Assembly (NCBI RefSeq): GCF_003860405.1
Contig: NZ_CP034170.1
Location: forward strand, 806,001 to 870,000
Direction: 5' to 3'
Source: Nakamurella antarctica
GTDB taxonomy: Bacteria > Actinomycetota > Actinomycetes > Mycobacteriales > Nakamurellaceae
DNA: 64,000 nucleotides
In this document: piece by piece, positions 35,584 through 45,162 of the stretch
Layout of the letters: each line of letters starts with the position of its first letter
Position numbering within the stretch: position 1 is the first letter of the stretch
Notes under the pieces: generated by a model
The model's input: the letters and a program-made list of their open reading frames with translations, nothing else
What the model was told of the DNA's origin: nothing
Database searches by the model: none
Position numbers and translations under genes: made by a program

Positions 35584-36495
35584 TTGTCCACCTTGAGTGA
35601 CCGGAACGAAAGCGCCGCAGCGGCACCTTTGCGGCTGATGGCCGTACACGCACATCCCGACGACGAGTCGAGCAAAGGCGCGGCCACCCTGGCCAAGTAT
35701 TCTGCCGACGGTATCGGTGTGATGGTTGTTTCCTGCACAGGGGGTGAGCGGGGCGACTTGCTGAACCCGCGTTTCAAGGACCTGCACCTTGACATGGAGG
35801 GCATTGCTGAACTGCGCAGGGAGGAAATGGCGACGGCAGCGCAGATCCTAGGCGTTGCCCATGAGTGGCTCGGCTACGAAGACTCGGGGTACCACGAGGG
35901 TGATCCCGCGACTTGGGATCTGCCGGAGAACTGCTTCGCCCACCGTGATCCCGAGGAGGAGATCGAGGCGCTAGTCCGCATCATTCGACGATTCCGGCCA
36001 CAGGTTATGACCACGTACGACGAATCCGGTGGGTATCCGCATCCGGATCACATCCGTTGCCACGTGGTATCGCTAGGAGCATTCGAGGCCGCCGGTGACC
36101 CCGCGCGTTTCCCCGACGCCGGCGAGCCGTGGACAGTATCGAAGCTCTATTACAACGTCGGCTTCTCGATGAAGCGGATGATCGCGATCAATGACGCGGT
36201 CGTTGCTACCGGGGTCGTGTCACCCTATGCGGACTGGATCACCCGGTTCACGGAGAACCCGCGCCCGGATCCCTACGAGCGCGCCACCACGCACATTGAT
36301 GTGGCCGATTATTTTCAGCATCGTGACGACGCGCTCAAGGCGCACGCGACCCAGATCGACCCGGATGCGCATTGGTTTGCGGTGCCGCACGAGCTTGAAA
36401 AGCAGGTCTGGCGGACCGATGACTACGAGTTAGCACGTGCCAGTGTTCCGACGTCGGCCCCGGAGAACGATCTCTTCGCGGGGGTGCGGGAATGA
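35584..36495 (+). CDS. mca: Mycothiol S-conjugate amidase
   Basis: 303 aa (288 in M. tuberculosis, Rv1082). Cleaves mycothiol-toxin conjugates to a mercapturic acid and glucosaminyl-inositol, a detoxification step unique to mycothiol-producing Actinobacteria. Zinc ligands in the N-terminal motif HAHPDDESSKGAA and in GGYPHPDHIRCH. Further family blocks: LGYEDSGYHEGDP, YNVGFSMKRM. The start is uncertain: TTG 35584 or TTG 35593, both within an AGGAAG context; a Ser/Ala-rich lead-in precedes the domain. The deacetylase MshB is similar, but the tail ELEKQVWRTDDYELA fits Mca. Overlaps the next gene by four bases. Confidence 0.92.
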   Translation: MSTLSDRNESAAAAPLRLMAVHAHPDDESSKGAATLAKYSADGIGVMVVSCTGGERGDLLNPRFKDLHLDMEGIAELRREEMATAAQILGVAHEWLGYEDSGYHEGDPATWDLPENCFAHRDPEEEIEALVRIIRRFRPQVMTTYDESGGYPHPDHIRCHVVSLGAFEAAGDPARFPDAGEPWTVSKLYYNVGFSMKRMIAINDAVVATGVVSPYADWITRFTENPRPDPYERATTHIDVADYFQHRDDALKAHATQIDPDAHWFAVPHELEKQVWRTDDYELARASVPTSAPENDLFAGVRE

Positions 36496-36788
36496 CGCTG
36501 CATTCGGTGCTATCTCAGATTTATCTGGCGGCGCCGCAACCCGGGGATTTTGACCCCAACTCGGGGAAGGGGCCCGAATTCGGCAAGGCAGCACCAGTAG
36601 CGCTCCTGATCGTCGTGATTCTCGCAGTCGCTCTGTACTTCCTCATCAAGTCGATGGGGCGACAGCTGAAGAAGGTTCCCCCGGCCTTTGAGGCGAGCGA
36701 AGCCCTACCGCAGGAGCAGGCAACAGAACCCCATGAAGTCGGCGGAGCTACCTCTGATTTCCCGGAAGAACCGCCCGGGAATCGGTAA
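36492..36788 (+). CDS. Small single-TM membrane protein (Rv1083-like)
   Basis: 98 aa. ATGA overlap with mca suggests coupling. A short extracytoplasmic N-terminus with GDFDPNSGKGPEFGKA is followed by one TM helix, PVALLIVVILAVALYFLIKS, then a basic stop-transfer MGRQLKKVPP and an acidic, Pro-rich cytoplasmic tail. The mca neighbour and size fit Rv1083. Function unknown; conserved pairing with mca hints at a role near mycothiol metabolism, which is inference. Confidence 0.82.
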   Translation: MTLHSVLSQIYLAAPQPGDFDPNSGKGPEFGKAAPVALLIVVILAVALYFLIKSMGRQLKKVPPAFEASEALPQEQATEPHEVGGATSDFPEEPPGNR

Positions 36789-36815
36789 GACCCCTAACCG
36801 CCGTAGCGTAGTTGC

Positions 36816-38822
36816 ATGGCCAACAGACTGCACGGTTCCACCTCGCCTTACCTCGCTCAGCACGCCGACAACCCGGTGGACTGGTGGCCCTGGTGTGAGG
36901 AGGCGTTTGCGAGCGCGGCGGACCGGGACGTACCGATATTGCTGTCCGTGGGGTACGCGGACTGCCACTGGTGCCATGTCATGGCCCACGAATCGTTCGA
37001 AGATACCGACATAGCGGAACTGATCAACTCCGGTTTCGTCGCCATCAAGGTCGATCGGGAAGAGCGACCTGATATCGATGCCATCTATATGTCGGCCACC
37101 CAGTCGTTGACAGGGCGTGGCGGCTGGCCCATGACGGTGTTCCTCACCGCGTCCGGTCACCCGTTCTACGCGGGCACCTACTACCCTCCGACACCCCACG
37201 CAGGGTTGCCGTCGTTTACGCAGTTGTTGACGGCCATCTCGAAAACCTGGACGGATAATAAGGCCTCCATTTCGCGTGCGGCGCAGTCCATCACGCAGGC
37301 ATTGCGCGACGCCAATCAAGCACTGCCCGCCGGCGAGGTGACGAATGAGATGCTCGACGATGCCGCCGCCACGATTGTGGGCAGCTTCGATCAGGTCCGG
37401 GGCGGCTTCCGTGGCGCTCCAAAGTTCCCGCCGTCGATGACACTCGAGTTCCTGTTGCGGCATTACGAGAGAACGAACTCTGTGGACTCACTGACAGCAG
37501 CCACCCGCACGCTGGAGGCGATGGCCCGTGGCGGAATCTACGACCAGCTGGCGGGTGGTTTTGCGCGCTATAGCGTGGACGCCGACTGGGTGGTGCCACA
37601 TTTCGAAAAGATGTTGTACGACAACGCTTTATTACTCCGGGTGTATGCCCACCATGCGCGGTTGACGGGCTCTTCGCTGTCCGCGAGGGTGTGCGATGAA
37701 ATAGTGCAGTTCCTTCTGTCCGATTTGCGGACGGAAAATGGAGCATTCGCCTCCGCGCTGGACGCCGACACCGATGGTGTCGAGGGTCTTACCTATGTGT
37801 GGACCCCTCGCGAACTCGACGACGTTCTCGGAGAGGCAGACGGCGCGTGGGCAGCCAACCTGCTGGAGGTAGGTCCGGTGGCCACATTTGAAGACGATTC
37901 CTCGGTGCTGCAACTGTTAACTGACCCGGACGACGCACATCGGTGGGCCGATGTTCGAGCCCGGCTGTTGCTGAGCCGGTCGGGTCGGCCGCAGCCGAGC
38001 CGGGACGACAAAGTGATTATGAGCTGGAATGGGTTGGCAATAGCCGCATTGGCCGAGGCGGGTTCGGCTCTCGACCGCCCCGAGTGGATCGAGGCAGCGA
38101 AAGTTGCCGTGGCGGCACTATTTTCGGCGCACCGGACAGGTGGACGCTGGGTACGGAGTTCGCGGGACAGTGTGGCTGCCGATGCCTCTGCGGTGCTGAG
38201 TGACCACGCTGACCTCGCCGATGGCCTTGTGGCTCTCTACCAGGCAACTGGACAGATCGATTATCTTACGGCCGCTGGCGAGTTGCTCGATCTCATCCGC
38301 GAGCACTTCACGGACGGGGAGGGCGGATATTTCGACACCGCCGATGATGCACCGGCTTTGGTGATTCGGCCCCGGGATCCTACCGACGGAGCGACTCCGG
38401 CGGGAGCATCCGCCGCCGCCGACGCTTTGTGTGGCTACAGCGCGTTGACCAGTGACACAGCACTTCGTGAGGCGGCAGAGATGGCGCTGCGTGGCGCAGC
38501 CCTGTTAATCAGCCGGCAGCCGCGTGCTGCAGGGCGGTGGCTGTCGACGGCCGAGGCGATGCTCACTGGCCCCCTGCAGGTGGCCATTCTTGGCTTGCCC
38601 GGCCCGGAGCGGGAAGAACTGGCCGGTGCCGCCCGGCGAGCGGCACCAGGTGGGTCCGTCATTGACGTCGGGAGTGTCGATGACGCGGCCGATTCCGGTC
38701 GGCCCCTCCTGGCTGGCAGGGACTGCGTTAACGGGAAACCCACGGCGTACGTGTGTCGGGGATTTGTCTGCGATAAGCCTGTAACCACTGTCGGCGACCT
38801 TGCGGATCTATTGAGGCACTAG
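36816..38822 (+). CDS. Thioredoxin-domain DUF255 protein (YyaL/spermatogenesis-associated 20-like)
   Basis: 668 aa, corresponding to Rv1084. The N-terminal DUF255 thioredoxin-like domain begins [22 protein letters not shown], with CHWC (Cys50/Cys53) in [18 protein letters not shown] and [10 protein letters not shown] as the cis-Pro region. The remaining 500 residues form an (alpha/alpha)6 barrel like glycoside hydrolases or epimerases ([31 protein letters not shown]). Enzymatic role unknown. It ends 188 bases before the RHH-like gene. Confidence 0.9.
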   Translation: MANRLHGSTSPYLAQHADNPVDWWPWCEEAFASAADRDVPILLSVGYADCHWCHVMAHESFEDTDIAELINSGFVAIKVDREERPDIDAIYMSATQSLTGRGGWPMTVFLTASGHPFYAGTYYPPTPHAGLPSFTQLLTAISKTWTDNKASISRAAQSITQALRDANQALPAGEVTNEMLDDAAATIVGSFDQVRGGFRGAPKFPPSMTLEFLLRHYERTNSVDSLTAATRTLEAMARGGIYDQLAGGFARYSVDADWVVPHFEKMLYDNALLLRVYAHHARLTGSSLSARVCDEIVQFLLSDLRTENGAFASALDADTDGVEGLTYVWTPRELDDVLGEADGAWAANLLEVGPVATFEDDSSVLQLLTDPDDAHRWADVRARLLLSRSGRPQPSRDDKVIMSWNGLAIAALAEAGSALDRPEWIEAAKVAVAALFSAHRTGGRWVRSSRDSVAADASAVLSDHADLADGLVALYQATGQIDYLTAAGELLDLIREHFTDGEGGYFDTADDAPALVIRPRDPTDGATPAGASAAADALCGYSALTSDTALREAAEMALRGAALLISRQPRAAGRWLSTAEAMLTGPLQVAILGLPGPEREELAGAARRAAPGGSVIDVGSVDDAADSGRPLLAGRDCVNGKPTAYVCRGFVCDKPVTTVGDLADLLRH

Positions 38823-38924
38823 ATCACCCCCGCTGGCATCTCTATTTATGCAGCTCAGAGTCTTTCTGATCAGAGGGTTGACAGTGTTCCCGACATTGCG
38901 GGAATGATTACTCACCTCTTGCAG

Positions 38925-38948
38925 TTGTAAAGTATGTAAGCATGTAAT
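38925..38948 (+). promoter_or_regulatory. Triple WTGTAA direct repeat upstream of the RHH-like gene
   Basis: TTGTAA (38925), ATGTAA (38934) and ATGTAA (38942) recur at 9- and 8-base steps. They sit about 65 bases ahead of the GTG at 39011 and just after a TTCCCG/CGGGAA inverted repeat (38887-38904). A GC hairpin, GCCTCCG with CGGAGGC, follows. The encoded protein has an RHH-like end, and RHH proteins often bind short direct repeats, so autoregulation is possible but unproven. Confidence 0.4.
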
Positions 38949-39010
38949 CATAGGAGCCTCCGCCGCTGTGACGGAGGCACGACATGCTTCGCCATTGAAG
39001 GAGAACAACT

Positions 39011-39712
39011 GTGAGACCCCTATTTGCAGGAACAGATCAATCAGCTACCGGCGTCAACGAAGGCCCCTTTGGCGGGCACGGCGGCCGGGGCTTCGGCGCG
39101 GGCAAAGGCTTTGGCCCCCGAGGGCGCGGGGCCGGAGGGCGCGGTGCCGGGGGTCGGGGTGCCGGGGGTCGGGGCCCGGGCGCCGATGGACCCGACGCCT
39201 CGGATGCGGCTGGCTGGTTTGCTGGCCGGTTGCCAGATGGCTGGTTCGTTAGCGCACCCACCGTTTCTGTCGACCGCGACGAAATCACCGTCGTCGGCGA
39301 ACTCGCCCCGCCCTCGTCCGGCGCCGTTGATGCTTCGGCAGATGCCGCGGCTCTAGCGGCGGCAGAGGATGGCCGCATTGCGCGCTTTCGGGAGGAAACC
39401 CGAGAAGAGCGAATCGACATCGCCCGGCAAGCCGAACATCGCTATGGGCGACACATTTCGTGGGGGGCTCGGATCGGCGCCACTGAACAGCTCTTCACCA
39501 CGCTGTCGGTGCCAGTGATGACGCGGCTGCGGCAGTCCGATCGGCAGGTTCTTGACACCCTGATCGACGCGGGCGTCGCCCGGTCTCGCTCCGAAGCTTT
39601 AGCCTGGGCCGTTCGTTTGGTCGGCGAGAATGCCAGCGTCTGGCTGGGAGAACTGCGTGGCGCGATGGAAGAGGTTTCGAAGCTGCGCGATCAAGGACCC
39701 AAGCTCAGCTAA
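39011..39712 (+). CDS. Gly/Arg-rich protein with RHH-like C-terminus
   Basis: 233 aa, GTG 39011 with AAGGAG at 38998. Residues 17-60 are Gly/Arg-rich with repeats of GAGGR, resembling RGG boxes. A linker (about 60-115) contains GWFAGRLPDGWFVSAPTVS. The C-terminal half has a charged helix, EETREERIDIARQAEHRYG. It ends with RQVLDTLIDAGVARSRSEAL and AWAVRLVGENASVW, which resembles a ribbon-helix-helix (CopG-type) fold with an N-terminal strand. A nucleic-acid-binding role is suggested by the two parts together. I do not recognise a named family. Confidence 0.75.
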   Translation: MRPLFAGTDQSATGVNEGPFGGHGGRGFGAGKGFGPRGRGAGGRGAGGRGAGGRGPGADGPDASDAAGWFAGRLPDGWFVSAPTVSVDRDEITVVGELAPPSSGAVDASADAAALAAAEDGRIARFREETREERIDIARQAEHRYGRHISWGARIGATEQLFTTLSVPVMTRLRQSDRQVLDTLIDAGVARSRSEALAWAVRLVGENASVWLGELRGAMEEVSKLRDQGPKLS

Positions 39713-39741
39713 TCGGGCAGGCCCTCATGCGTCAAAAAATA

Positions 39742-39778
39742 TGCGGTGTCCCCCCAGCGCGGGGGGCACCGCATTTTT
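39742..39778. terminator. Bidirectional intrinsic terminator
   Basis: TGCGGTG-T-CCCCCC, loop AGCGC, then GGGGGG-CACCGCA and TTTTT; AAAAAA lies on the left side. Sits between the convergent RHH-like gene and the hemolysin III gene, and can serve both. Confidence 0.9.
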
Positions 39779-39784
39779 GCGCGA

Positions 39785-40459
39785 CTAGTTCGACAGCAGG
39801 ATGATCCACACCGCGACGCAGTGGCACAGGGCGGCAAGCGATACGCACGCGTGGAAAAACTCGTGGTAACCGAACACCCCGGGCCACGGGTTGGGCTTAC
39901 GGATGGCGTAAAGGATTGCGCCGACGGTGTAGAAAAGCCCGCCGGCACACATCAGAACGACCGGAGCCACTCCGGCGTACTTCAACAGATCCGGGATGAT
40001 GAAAATCGCGACCCAGCCCAGCGCGATATACACCGGTACCCCCACCCAACGCGGGGAATGCGGCCAGCCCATCTTCAGTACAACGCCTGCGACGGCGCCA
40101 GCCCACACCACAATCAACACCCAGCGGCCAGTAGTGGACGGCAGGGCCAATAACGCAAACGGCGTGTAGGTGCCCGCGATGAACAAAAAGATCATCGAGT
40201 GGTCGGCGCGCTTCATCCACGTACGCGCCCTGGGCGAAACCCAATTGTGCCGATGGTAGGTAGCGCTGATCGAAAAAAGCCCGATGATGGTGACGGCGTA
40301 CACCGCACATGCGAGAGCTGCCTTCGTCCCATCGGTGCTGGCGGCGACGACAACGAGGGCTATTCCGACAACGACGGCAACGATCGCCGAGTAGAAGTGA
40401 ATCCAGCCACGCGCCCTCGGCTTGAGGCCTGCTGGGGCAAGTTCTCGGGTGTCTGTCAC
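39785..40459 (-). CDS. Hemolysin III/PAQR family membrane protein (TrhA)
   Basis: 224 aa from GTG 40459; a GTG at 40516 would add 19 residues with no conserved content. Seven TM segments. The PAQR zinc-site residues are recognisable in SATYHRHNW, ADHSMIFLFIAGTYTPF and, near the end, FGYHEFFHACVSLAALCHCVAV. Corresponds to Rv1085c, next to uppS as in mycobacteria. The family was named hemolysin III, but bacterial TrhA is now linked to membrane energetics/fluidity; hemolytic activity should not be assumed. Confidence 0.9.
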   Translation of the reverse strand: MTDTRELAPAGLKPRARGWIHFYSAIVAVVVGIALVVVAASTDGTKAALACAVYAVTIIGLFSISATYHRHNWVSPRARTWMKRADHSMIFLFIAGTYTPFALLALPSTTGRWVLIVVWAGAVAGVVLKMGWPHSPRWVGVPVYIALGWVAIFIIPDLLKYAGVAPVVLMCAGGLFYTVGAILYAIRKPNPWPGVFGYHEFFHACVSLAALCHCVAVWIILLSN

Positions 40460-40594
40460 GTGGTCAAGGTTACAGGCCAGCACACTCTCGCAGGGTGTGA
40501 TGAGCAGCGTCACCACGCATGATGTCCCAACCCCGCACGCTCGGACCGCTGTTTCTCACACGCGCAGAGCGCAGCGGCGAGTAAGGTCCGCTGC

Positions 40595-41362
40595 GTGAGA
40601 TGGCCCGCTCTGCTGTACCGCGTGTACGAATCCAAACTCACCCACGACCTGATTGGGGCGCAGCGTCCGCATCACGTGGGGGTGATGCTCGACGGCAATC
40701 GGCGGTGGGCGCGAAAAGCTGGACTCACCGATCCGAACGACGGCCACCGGGCCGGCGCTGCCCACATCACGGAACTGCTGCAGTGGTGCCAGCAAGCAGA
40801 GATAAGCCTGGTGACTCTGTGGCTCCTGTCTACTGACAATTTGCGGCGCCCGTTGGACGAGCTGGAGCCATTGCTCGAGATCATCACCGATGTGGTCGAC
40901 GAGCTTGCCGCGCCGGGTCAGCCTTGGAAGCTACGTATCGTTGGCGCTTTGGAACGCCTCCCAGCCCAAATGCAGACGCGACTGTCGGCCGCAGAATTAC
41001 GCACCGAAAGCCGGACAGGTGTGCAGGTCAATGTCGCAGTGGGATACGGCGGCCGACAGGAAATTGCGGATGCGGTGAAGTCGCTGCTGCGTCACAAAGC
41101 TGATGAAGGGCTCACCGGCGAAGAACTCTTCGCCGAACTTGACGTCGACGCTATCGGCGAGCACCTCTACACCTCGGGTCAACCGGACCCGGACCTGGTG
41201 ATCCGGACGTCGGGGGAGCAGCGGCTGGGCGGTTTCCTGCTGTGGCAGAGCGTGCACTCGGAGTTTTGGTTTACTGATGCGTATTGGCCAGATTTTCGCC
41301 GCGTTGATTTTCTTCGCGCACTGCGCGACTACGCCGCCAGGCACCGCCGGTTCGGCACCTGA
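40595..41362 (+). CDS. uppS: Short-chain Z-isoprenyl diphosphate synthase
   Basis: 255 aa from GTG 40595. Cis-prenyltransferase corresponding to Rv1086, which makes Z,E-farnesyl diphosphate, a step toward decaprenyl phosphate, the lipid carrier for cell-wall arabinogalactan. Catalytic Asp33 in GVMLDGNRRWARK, LLSTDNLRRP, and the C-terminal LVIRTSGEQRLGGFLLWQS with the pyrophosphate-binding Arg/Ser. Chain length cannot be read reliably; the short-product assignment comes from synteny and N-terminal similarity (WPALLYRVYESKL). Confidence 0.92.
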   Translation: MRWPALLYRVYESKLTHDLIGAQRPHHVGVMLDGNRRWARKAGLTDPNDGHRAGAAHITELLQWCQQAEISLVTLWLLSTDNLRRPLDELEPLLEIITDVVDELAAPGQPWKLRIVGALERLPAQMQTRLSAAELRTESRTGVQVNVAVGYGGRQEIADAVKSLLRHKADEGLTGEELFAELDVDAIGEHLYTSGQPDPDLVIRTSGEQRLGGFLLWQSVHSEFWFTDAYWPDFRRVDFLRALRDYAARHRRFGT

Positions 41363-41409
41363 GTGCGAAGCACTGCCCGGGCAGATCCCTGCGGCGTAAC
41401 GTCTGGGAG

Positions 41410-42621
41410 GTGAATCTGGTAACGGAATACCTCAAACTTGGACTTCGATTCGACCGCGTCGTCGAAGGTTACGTCGATGCCTATTTCGGTGATCCGGCAC
41501 TGAAAGCGCAGGTGGCAGGTGAGGAACAACCCGACCCAGCCGAGCTGGGGCGGCAGGCGGCGCAGCTGTCGGCCGAGGTGGCCAATACCGATCTGACCCC
41601 TGACCGCGCGGCCTTCATCACCAGCCATTTGGACGCACTCGCGGTCGGCGGTGCGGTCTTGGCAGGTGAGAATCTTTCTTTCATCTCCGAGGTGCACTCG
41701 TATTTTCAGGTCGAGATTGCCGAGATCCCCACGCAGGATTACGAACAGGCGCACCAGGACGTCTCGGATTTGATCGGGGGCGTCGGCGATCTCGGCGACC
41801 GGCTGAGCGCGCTGCGAGCCCAAGAAGCCTGCCCGCCGGAGCTCGTCGAAAAAGCGGTGGCCACCCTCGCCGCGGCGCTTCGTGAGCGGGTCGTCGAACC
41901 CACGGGCTTGACTGGTCTGGACGAGCATATTGGCTTCGAAATCGAACGTGATGTTGCGTGGAGTGGATTTAATTACTACCTGGGCAACTTCACCTCGCGG
42001 GTGGCGGTAAACGCCGATATCGGCCACCGCATGAGTCAGCTTCCCGTGCTGGTTGCCCACGAGTGCTACCCCGGGCACCACACCGAACACTGCCGCAAAG
42101 AGTCGCTGTTGGTGCAGCAGGCAGACCAGCAGGAGCAGACCATCTTTCTGGTGAACACTCCGCAATGTCTGATGGCCGAAGGGCTTGGAGACCTAGCGTT
42201 GACAGCCGCGGTGGGACCGGGCTGGGCCCGTTGGGCCCAAGGTGTGCTCGCTGGCATCGGCCCAACATACGACCCGGACCTCGCCGAAGCTCTGGAGATC
42301 GCGCTCCGACCGTTGAACACCGTCCGGCAGAACGCGGCAATCATGTTGCACGACAAAGGAACCGACCCAGATGTAGTCATTGCGTACATGAAGCGGTGGC
42401 TGATGGTGGACGAGGCCCGAGCGCGCCAGATGCTCAGATTCATGTCGGATCCGCTGTGGCGCGCCTACACATCCACCTATGTGGAAGGGGAGCGGCTACT
42501 GCGGCCGTGGCTTGAGGCTCGGCCGGTTGGGCAGAGCGCACTTACCCGGTTCCAACGGTTGCTAGACGAACCGCTGACCCCGTCTGTGGTGCAAGCGGAG
42601 ATGCGTGCCCTGGCTCACTGA
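41410..42621 (+). CDS. DUF885 family putative metallopeptidase
   Basis: 403 aa. The motif LVAHECYPGHHTEHC (about residue 215) is an HExxPGHH variant of the zinc-binding HExxH signature and is the hallmark of DUF885. The Glu of AEGLGDLAL downstream is a candidate third ligand. N-terminal helical region with LKLGLRFDRVVEGYVDAYFGD. The start is uncertain: GTG 41410 overlaps GGGAGG, so translation might begin slightly downstream. No signal peptide. Substrate unknown. Confidence 0.87.
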   Translation: MNLVTEYLKLGLRFDRVVEGYVDAYFGDPALKAQVAGEEQPDPAELGRQAAQLSAEVANTDLTPDRAAFITSHLDALAVGGAVLAGENLSFISEVHSYFQVEIAEIPTQDYEQAHQDVSDLIGGVGDLGDRLSALRAQEACPPELVEKAVATLAAALRERVVEPTGLTGLDEHIGFEIERDVAWSGFNYYLGNFTSRVAVNADIGHRMSQLPVLVAHECYPGHHTEHCRKESLLVQQADQQEQTIFLVNTPQCLMAEGLGDLALTAAVGPGWARWAQGVLAGIGPTYDPDLAEALEIALRPLNTVRQNAAIMLHDKGTDPDVVIAYMKRWLMVDEARARQMLRFMSDPLWRAYTSTYVEGERLLRPWLEARPVGQSALTRFQRLLDEPLTPSVVQAEMRALAH

Positions 42622-42791
42622 GGTTGCTGGTCACACGGGTTTCCCATTCCACCCCCATCTGCCTCCGGCCGTGATCTGATGTGCTCAGGGACAATGGTCG
42701 GTGACAGGGCCAGCATCCGTGGGTCGTCACTTCGTGGTGATCTGACATGCGCAGAACCCATCGGTGGTGCGCGAGGTAAGGGGAACACGCT

Positions 42792-43487
42792 ATGGCTGAT
42801 CAGGCCCGACTGTTGGTAGTAGACGACGAACCGTCGTTGCAGGACATTGTTGCCACCTCAATGCGTTTCCTGGGGTACGAGGTGAGCACCGCGGCTACAG
42901 GCCGGGAGGCGGTCAAAGCAGCGATCGCGCAGAATCCTGACCTGGTGATTTTGGACGTGATGCTGCCCGACTTTGACGGACTGGAAGTGATGCGGAAGAT
43001 CCGGGCCGCGGGCGTTGATGCCGGGGTGCTGTTCCTCTCCGCTCGCGACACCCCCGCGGACAAGATCGCCGGACTTACGGCCGGCGGTGACGACTACGTG
43101 ACCAAACCCTTTGGGCTGGAGGAGCTTGCGGCTCGCGTAGCCGCAGTGCTCCGACGCGTGCGGCCGGACGACGACAGCTCGGTGGTGCTCCGCGTCTCCG
43201 ATCTTGAGCTGGACGAGGAGACCTACCAAGTCACGCGCGCGGGTCAGATCATCGACCTCGCTCCCACCGAATATAAGCTTTTGCGTCACATGATGATCAA
43301 CGCAAACGTCGTACTATCCCGGCAACAATTGCTGGACGCGGTCTGGGGCACCGACTTCTATGGCGACGATTCCGTGGTCGCAACCTACATTTCTTATCTC
43401 CGACGCAAGATCGATTCCGGGGCCGAAACGCCGCTGCTGTTCACACACCGCGGCTTCGGATACGTGCTGCGTGGCCAACGAAAGTAG
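42792..43487 (+). CDS. OmpR-family response regulator
   Basis: 231 aa. Receiver domain: acidic pair Asp11/Asp12, phospho-acceptor Asp55 (LVILDVMLPD), Thr/Ser in FLSARD and Lys in YVTKPF. The C-terminal winged helix contains LAPTEYKLLRHMM, NANVVLSRQQLLDAVWG and VATYISYLRRKID. The downstream histidine kinase overlaps its 3' end by 17 bases. Closest mycobacterial relatives by feel are TrcR/PrrA-like regulators, but the regulon cannot be told. AGGTAAGGGGAAC precedes the ATG. Confidence 0.93.
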   Translation: MADQARLLVVDDEPSLQDIVATSMRFLGYEVSTAATGREAVKAAIAQNPDLVILDVMLPDFDGLEVMRKIRAAGVDAGVLFLSARDTPADKIAGLTAGGDDYVTKPFGLEELAARVAAVLRRVRPDDDSSVVLRVSDLELDEETYQVTRAGQIIDLAPTEYKLLRHMMINANVVLSRQQLLDAVWGTDFYGDDSVVATYISYLRRKIDSGAETPLLFTHRGFGYVLRGQRK

Positions 43488-45162
43488 GGGTCTTGGCCGG
43501 GGCGGCGACGACCCTGCGCCTGCGGTGCCGCTGGGCGCGGCGTCGTCAGAAATGTTTTCATCCCTCGGGTCTGGACCTGTCGATGGGGAAGCAGAAGACT
43601 TTCCCGCAGGGGGACCCAACACCGCGCCGATCCCGATCATCATCGACGCGCTTGGTTCGGATTCTGCTTATTCGTTCAACCCGCCGAACGAGAACGTACT
43701 TCCCAGACGCCGCTGGTCGCTGCGGGCGAAACTTATTGGGTTGGTAATTGCGGTAGCCGCGGTGGCCTTGATAGTGGCCGATATCGCGCTGCCCATCGTG
43801 GTCCGAGCTTCGTTGATGAGTAGCCGCGACGCCAACCTCACCGCGATGATCGCCTCCCTCCCACCGACCGTCTCATCGCAAAGCTTGCAACGATCCGCGT
43901 CGAATAATCCACTGCGCGGAGAGATCGGCTGGACAGTGATCCAGCGCGGCGGATTGGTGCTCACTATCCCCACCGCAGACGGCGCCGAGGGCCCCGTCAT
44001 CGGTAATGCCGACGTGAGTTCGCCCATCACCTTGAAGGCGGCAACGGGCGAACCGTACCGGGCGCTGTCCCTGTTGCTATCCGATGACGGCATGCCCGTG
44101 ACCCTCGTGGTGTGGTCGCCCATCGAAGATATCGAATCCACGTTGGACAAACTGGTAGTGGCTGAGCTGGTGATTTCGGTCGGGTTGCTGATCCTCCTAG
44201 GGGCGGCAGCTTCGTTGCTGATCAGACGCGAACTCAAATCGTTGGAAGAGATGGCGATAGCTGCCGACCAGATCGCTGCCGGAGACATCAACCGTCGAGT
44301 TGATGCCGCCCACTCCGGGGTCGAGGTGGAGCGCCTCGGCAATGCCTTCAACGACATGCTGGATGGGATTAGCGCGTTATTGGATGAACGGCAGGCCGCC
44401 GAAGCGCGCCTACGACAGTTTGTTGCCGACGCCTCCCACGAGTTGCGCACCCCCGTGGCGGCCGTGCGCGGCTACACCGATCTTTACGCCGCTGGCGCAC
44501 TCCCCGAAGATGCCGCTGTCGCACGTGCCATGCAGCGCATGGGTTTTGAGTCACGGCGGATGGCCGCGCTGGTCAATGACTTGCTGACGCTGATGCAGGC
44601 CGACGCCACCGAATCGATGCACACGGAGTCGGTGGACCTTGCAGAATTATTGACCGGAGTGGTGGACGATGCAGCTGCGATCGACCCGAGCCGGGTATGG
44701 CGGATGGCCGGTCTCGGCGCAGGCAGCCCCGGGTTCGGGGCGGGCGGGTTGGGGGCTCCCGGGTTCGCGGCCGGGGGCTTCGCAGCACAGGTGCCCAGGG
44801 TTTTGGGGGACAGACTCCGGTTGCATCAACTCTTCGCCAACCTCCTCGCCAATATCCGGACCCATACGCCGGCGGGCACCGCCGCAACGGTGGCCATCAT
44901 CCCGGCGGGACGCAGTGTCGTGATCGAGGTCAGTGACAACGGCCCGGGAGTCGGAACTGATTCGCTAGCAAAGCTTTTCGACCGCTTCTACCGAGAGGAT
45001 GCGGCGCGGAGCAGGGAAAGTGGTGGGGCTGGCCTGGGCCTTTCCATTGTGGCCGCTATCGTCAAAGCCCACGGCGGCACAGTGAGTGCCGCGCACGCCC
45101 AAACAGGTGGGCTGGCTGTCAGGGTGAAGTTGCCGCTCGCGCCGGTCAGTTCCCCCCTGTGA
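43471..45162 (+). CDS. Two-component sensor histidine kinase with Gly/Ala-rich insertion
   Basis: 563 aa from GTG 43471; ATG 43549 is an alternative. N-terminal cytoplasmic extension of 85 residues rich in Pro/Gly, TM1 (LIGLVIAVAAVALIVADIAL), a periplasmic sensor of about 110 residues, TM2 (AELVISVGLLILLGAAASLL), HAMP, HisKA with His323 in DASHELRTPVAAVRGYTDLY. ATPase boxes: NLLANIRTH, DNGPGVG, FDRFYRED, GGAGLGLSIV. Between HisKA and the N box lies an unusual repeat segment (about 410-435, GLGAGSPGFGAGGLGAPGFA) not typical of the family. Partner is the adjacent response regulator. The signal is unknown. Confidence 0.92.
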   Translation: MANESRGLGRGGDDPAPAVPLGAASSEMFSSLGSGPVDGEAEDFPAGGPNTAPIPIIIDALGSDSAYSFNPPNENVLPRRRWSLRAKLIGLVIAVAAVALIVADIALPIVVRASLMSSRDANLTAMIASLPPTVSSQSLQRSASNNPLRGEIGWTVIQRGGLVLTIPTADGAEGPVIGNADVSSPITLKAATGEPYRALSLLLSDDGMPVTLVVWSPIEDIESTLDKLVVAELVISVGLLILLGAAASLLIRRELKSLEEMAIAADQIAAGDINRRVDAAHSGVEVERLGNAFNDMLDGISALLDERQAAEARLRQFVADASHELRTPVAAVRGYTDLYAAGALPEDAAVARAMQRMGFESRRMAALVNDLLTLMQADATESMHTESVDLAELLTGVVDDAAAIDPSRVWRMAGLGAGSPGFGAGGLGAPGFAAGGFAAQVPRVLGDRLRLHQLFANLLANIRTHTPAGTAATVAIIPAGRSVVIEVSDNGPGVGTDSLAKLFDRFYREDAARSRESGGAGLGLSIVAAIVKAHGGTVSAAHAQTGGLAVRVKLPLAPVSSPL

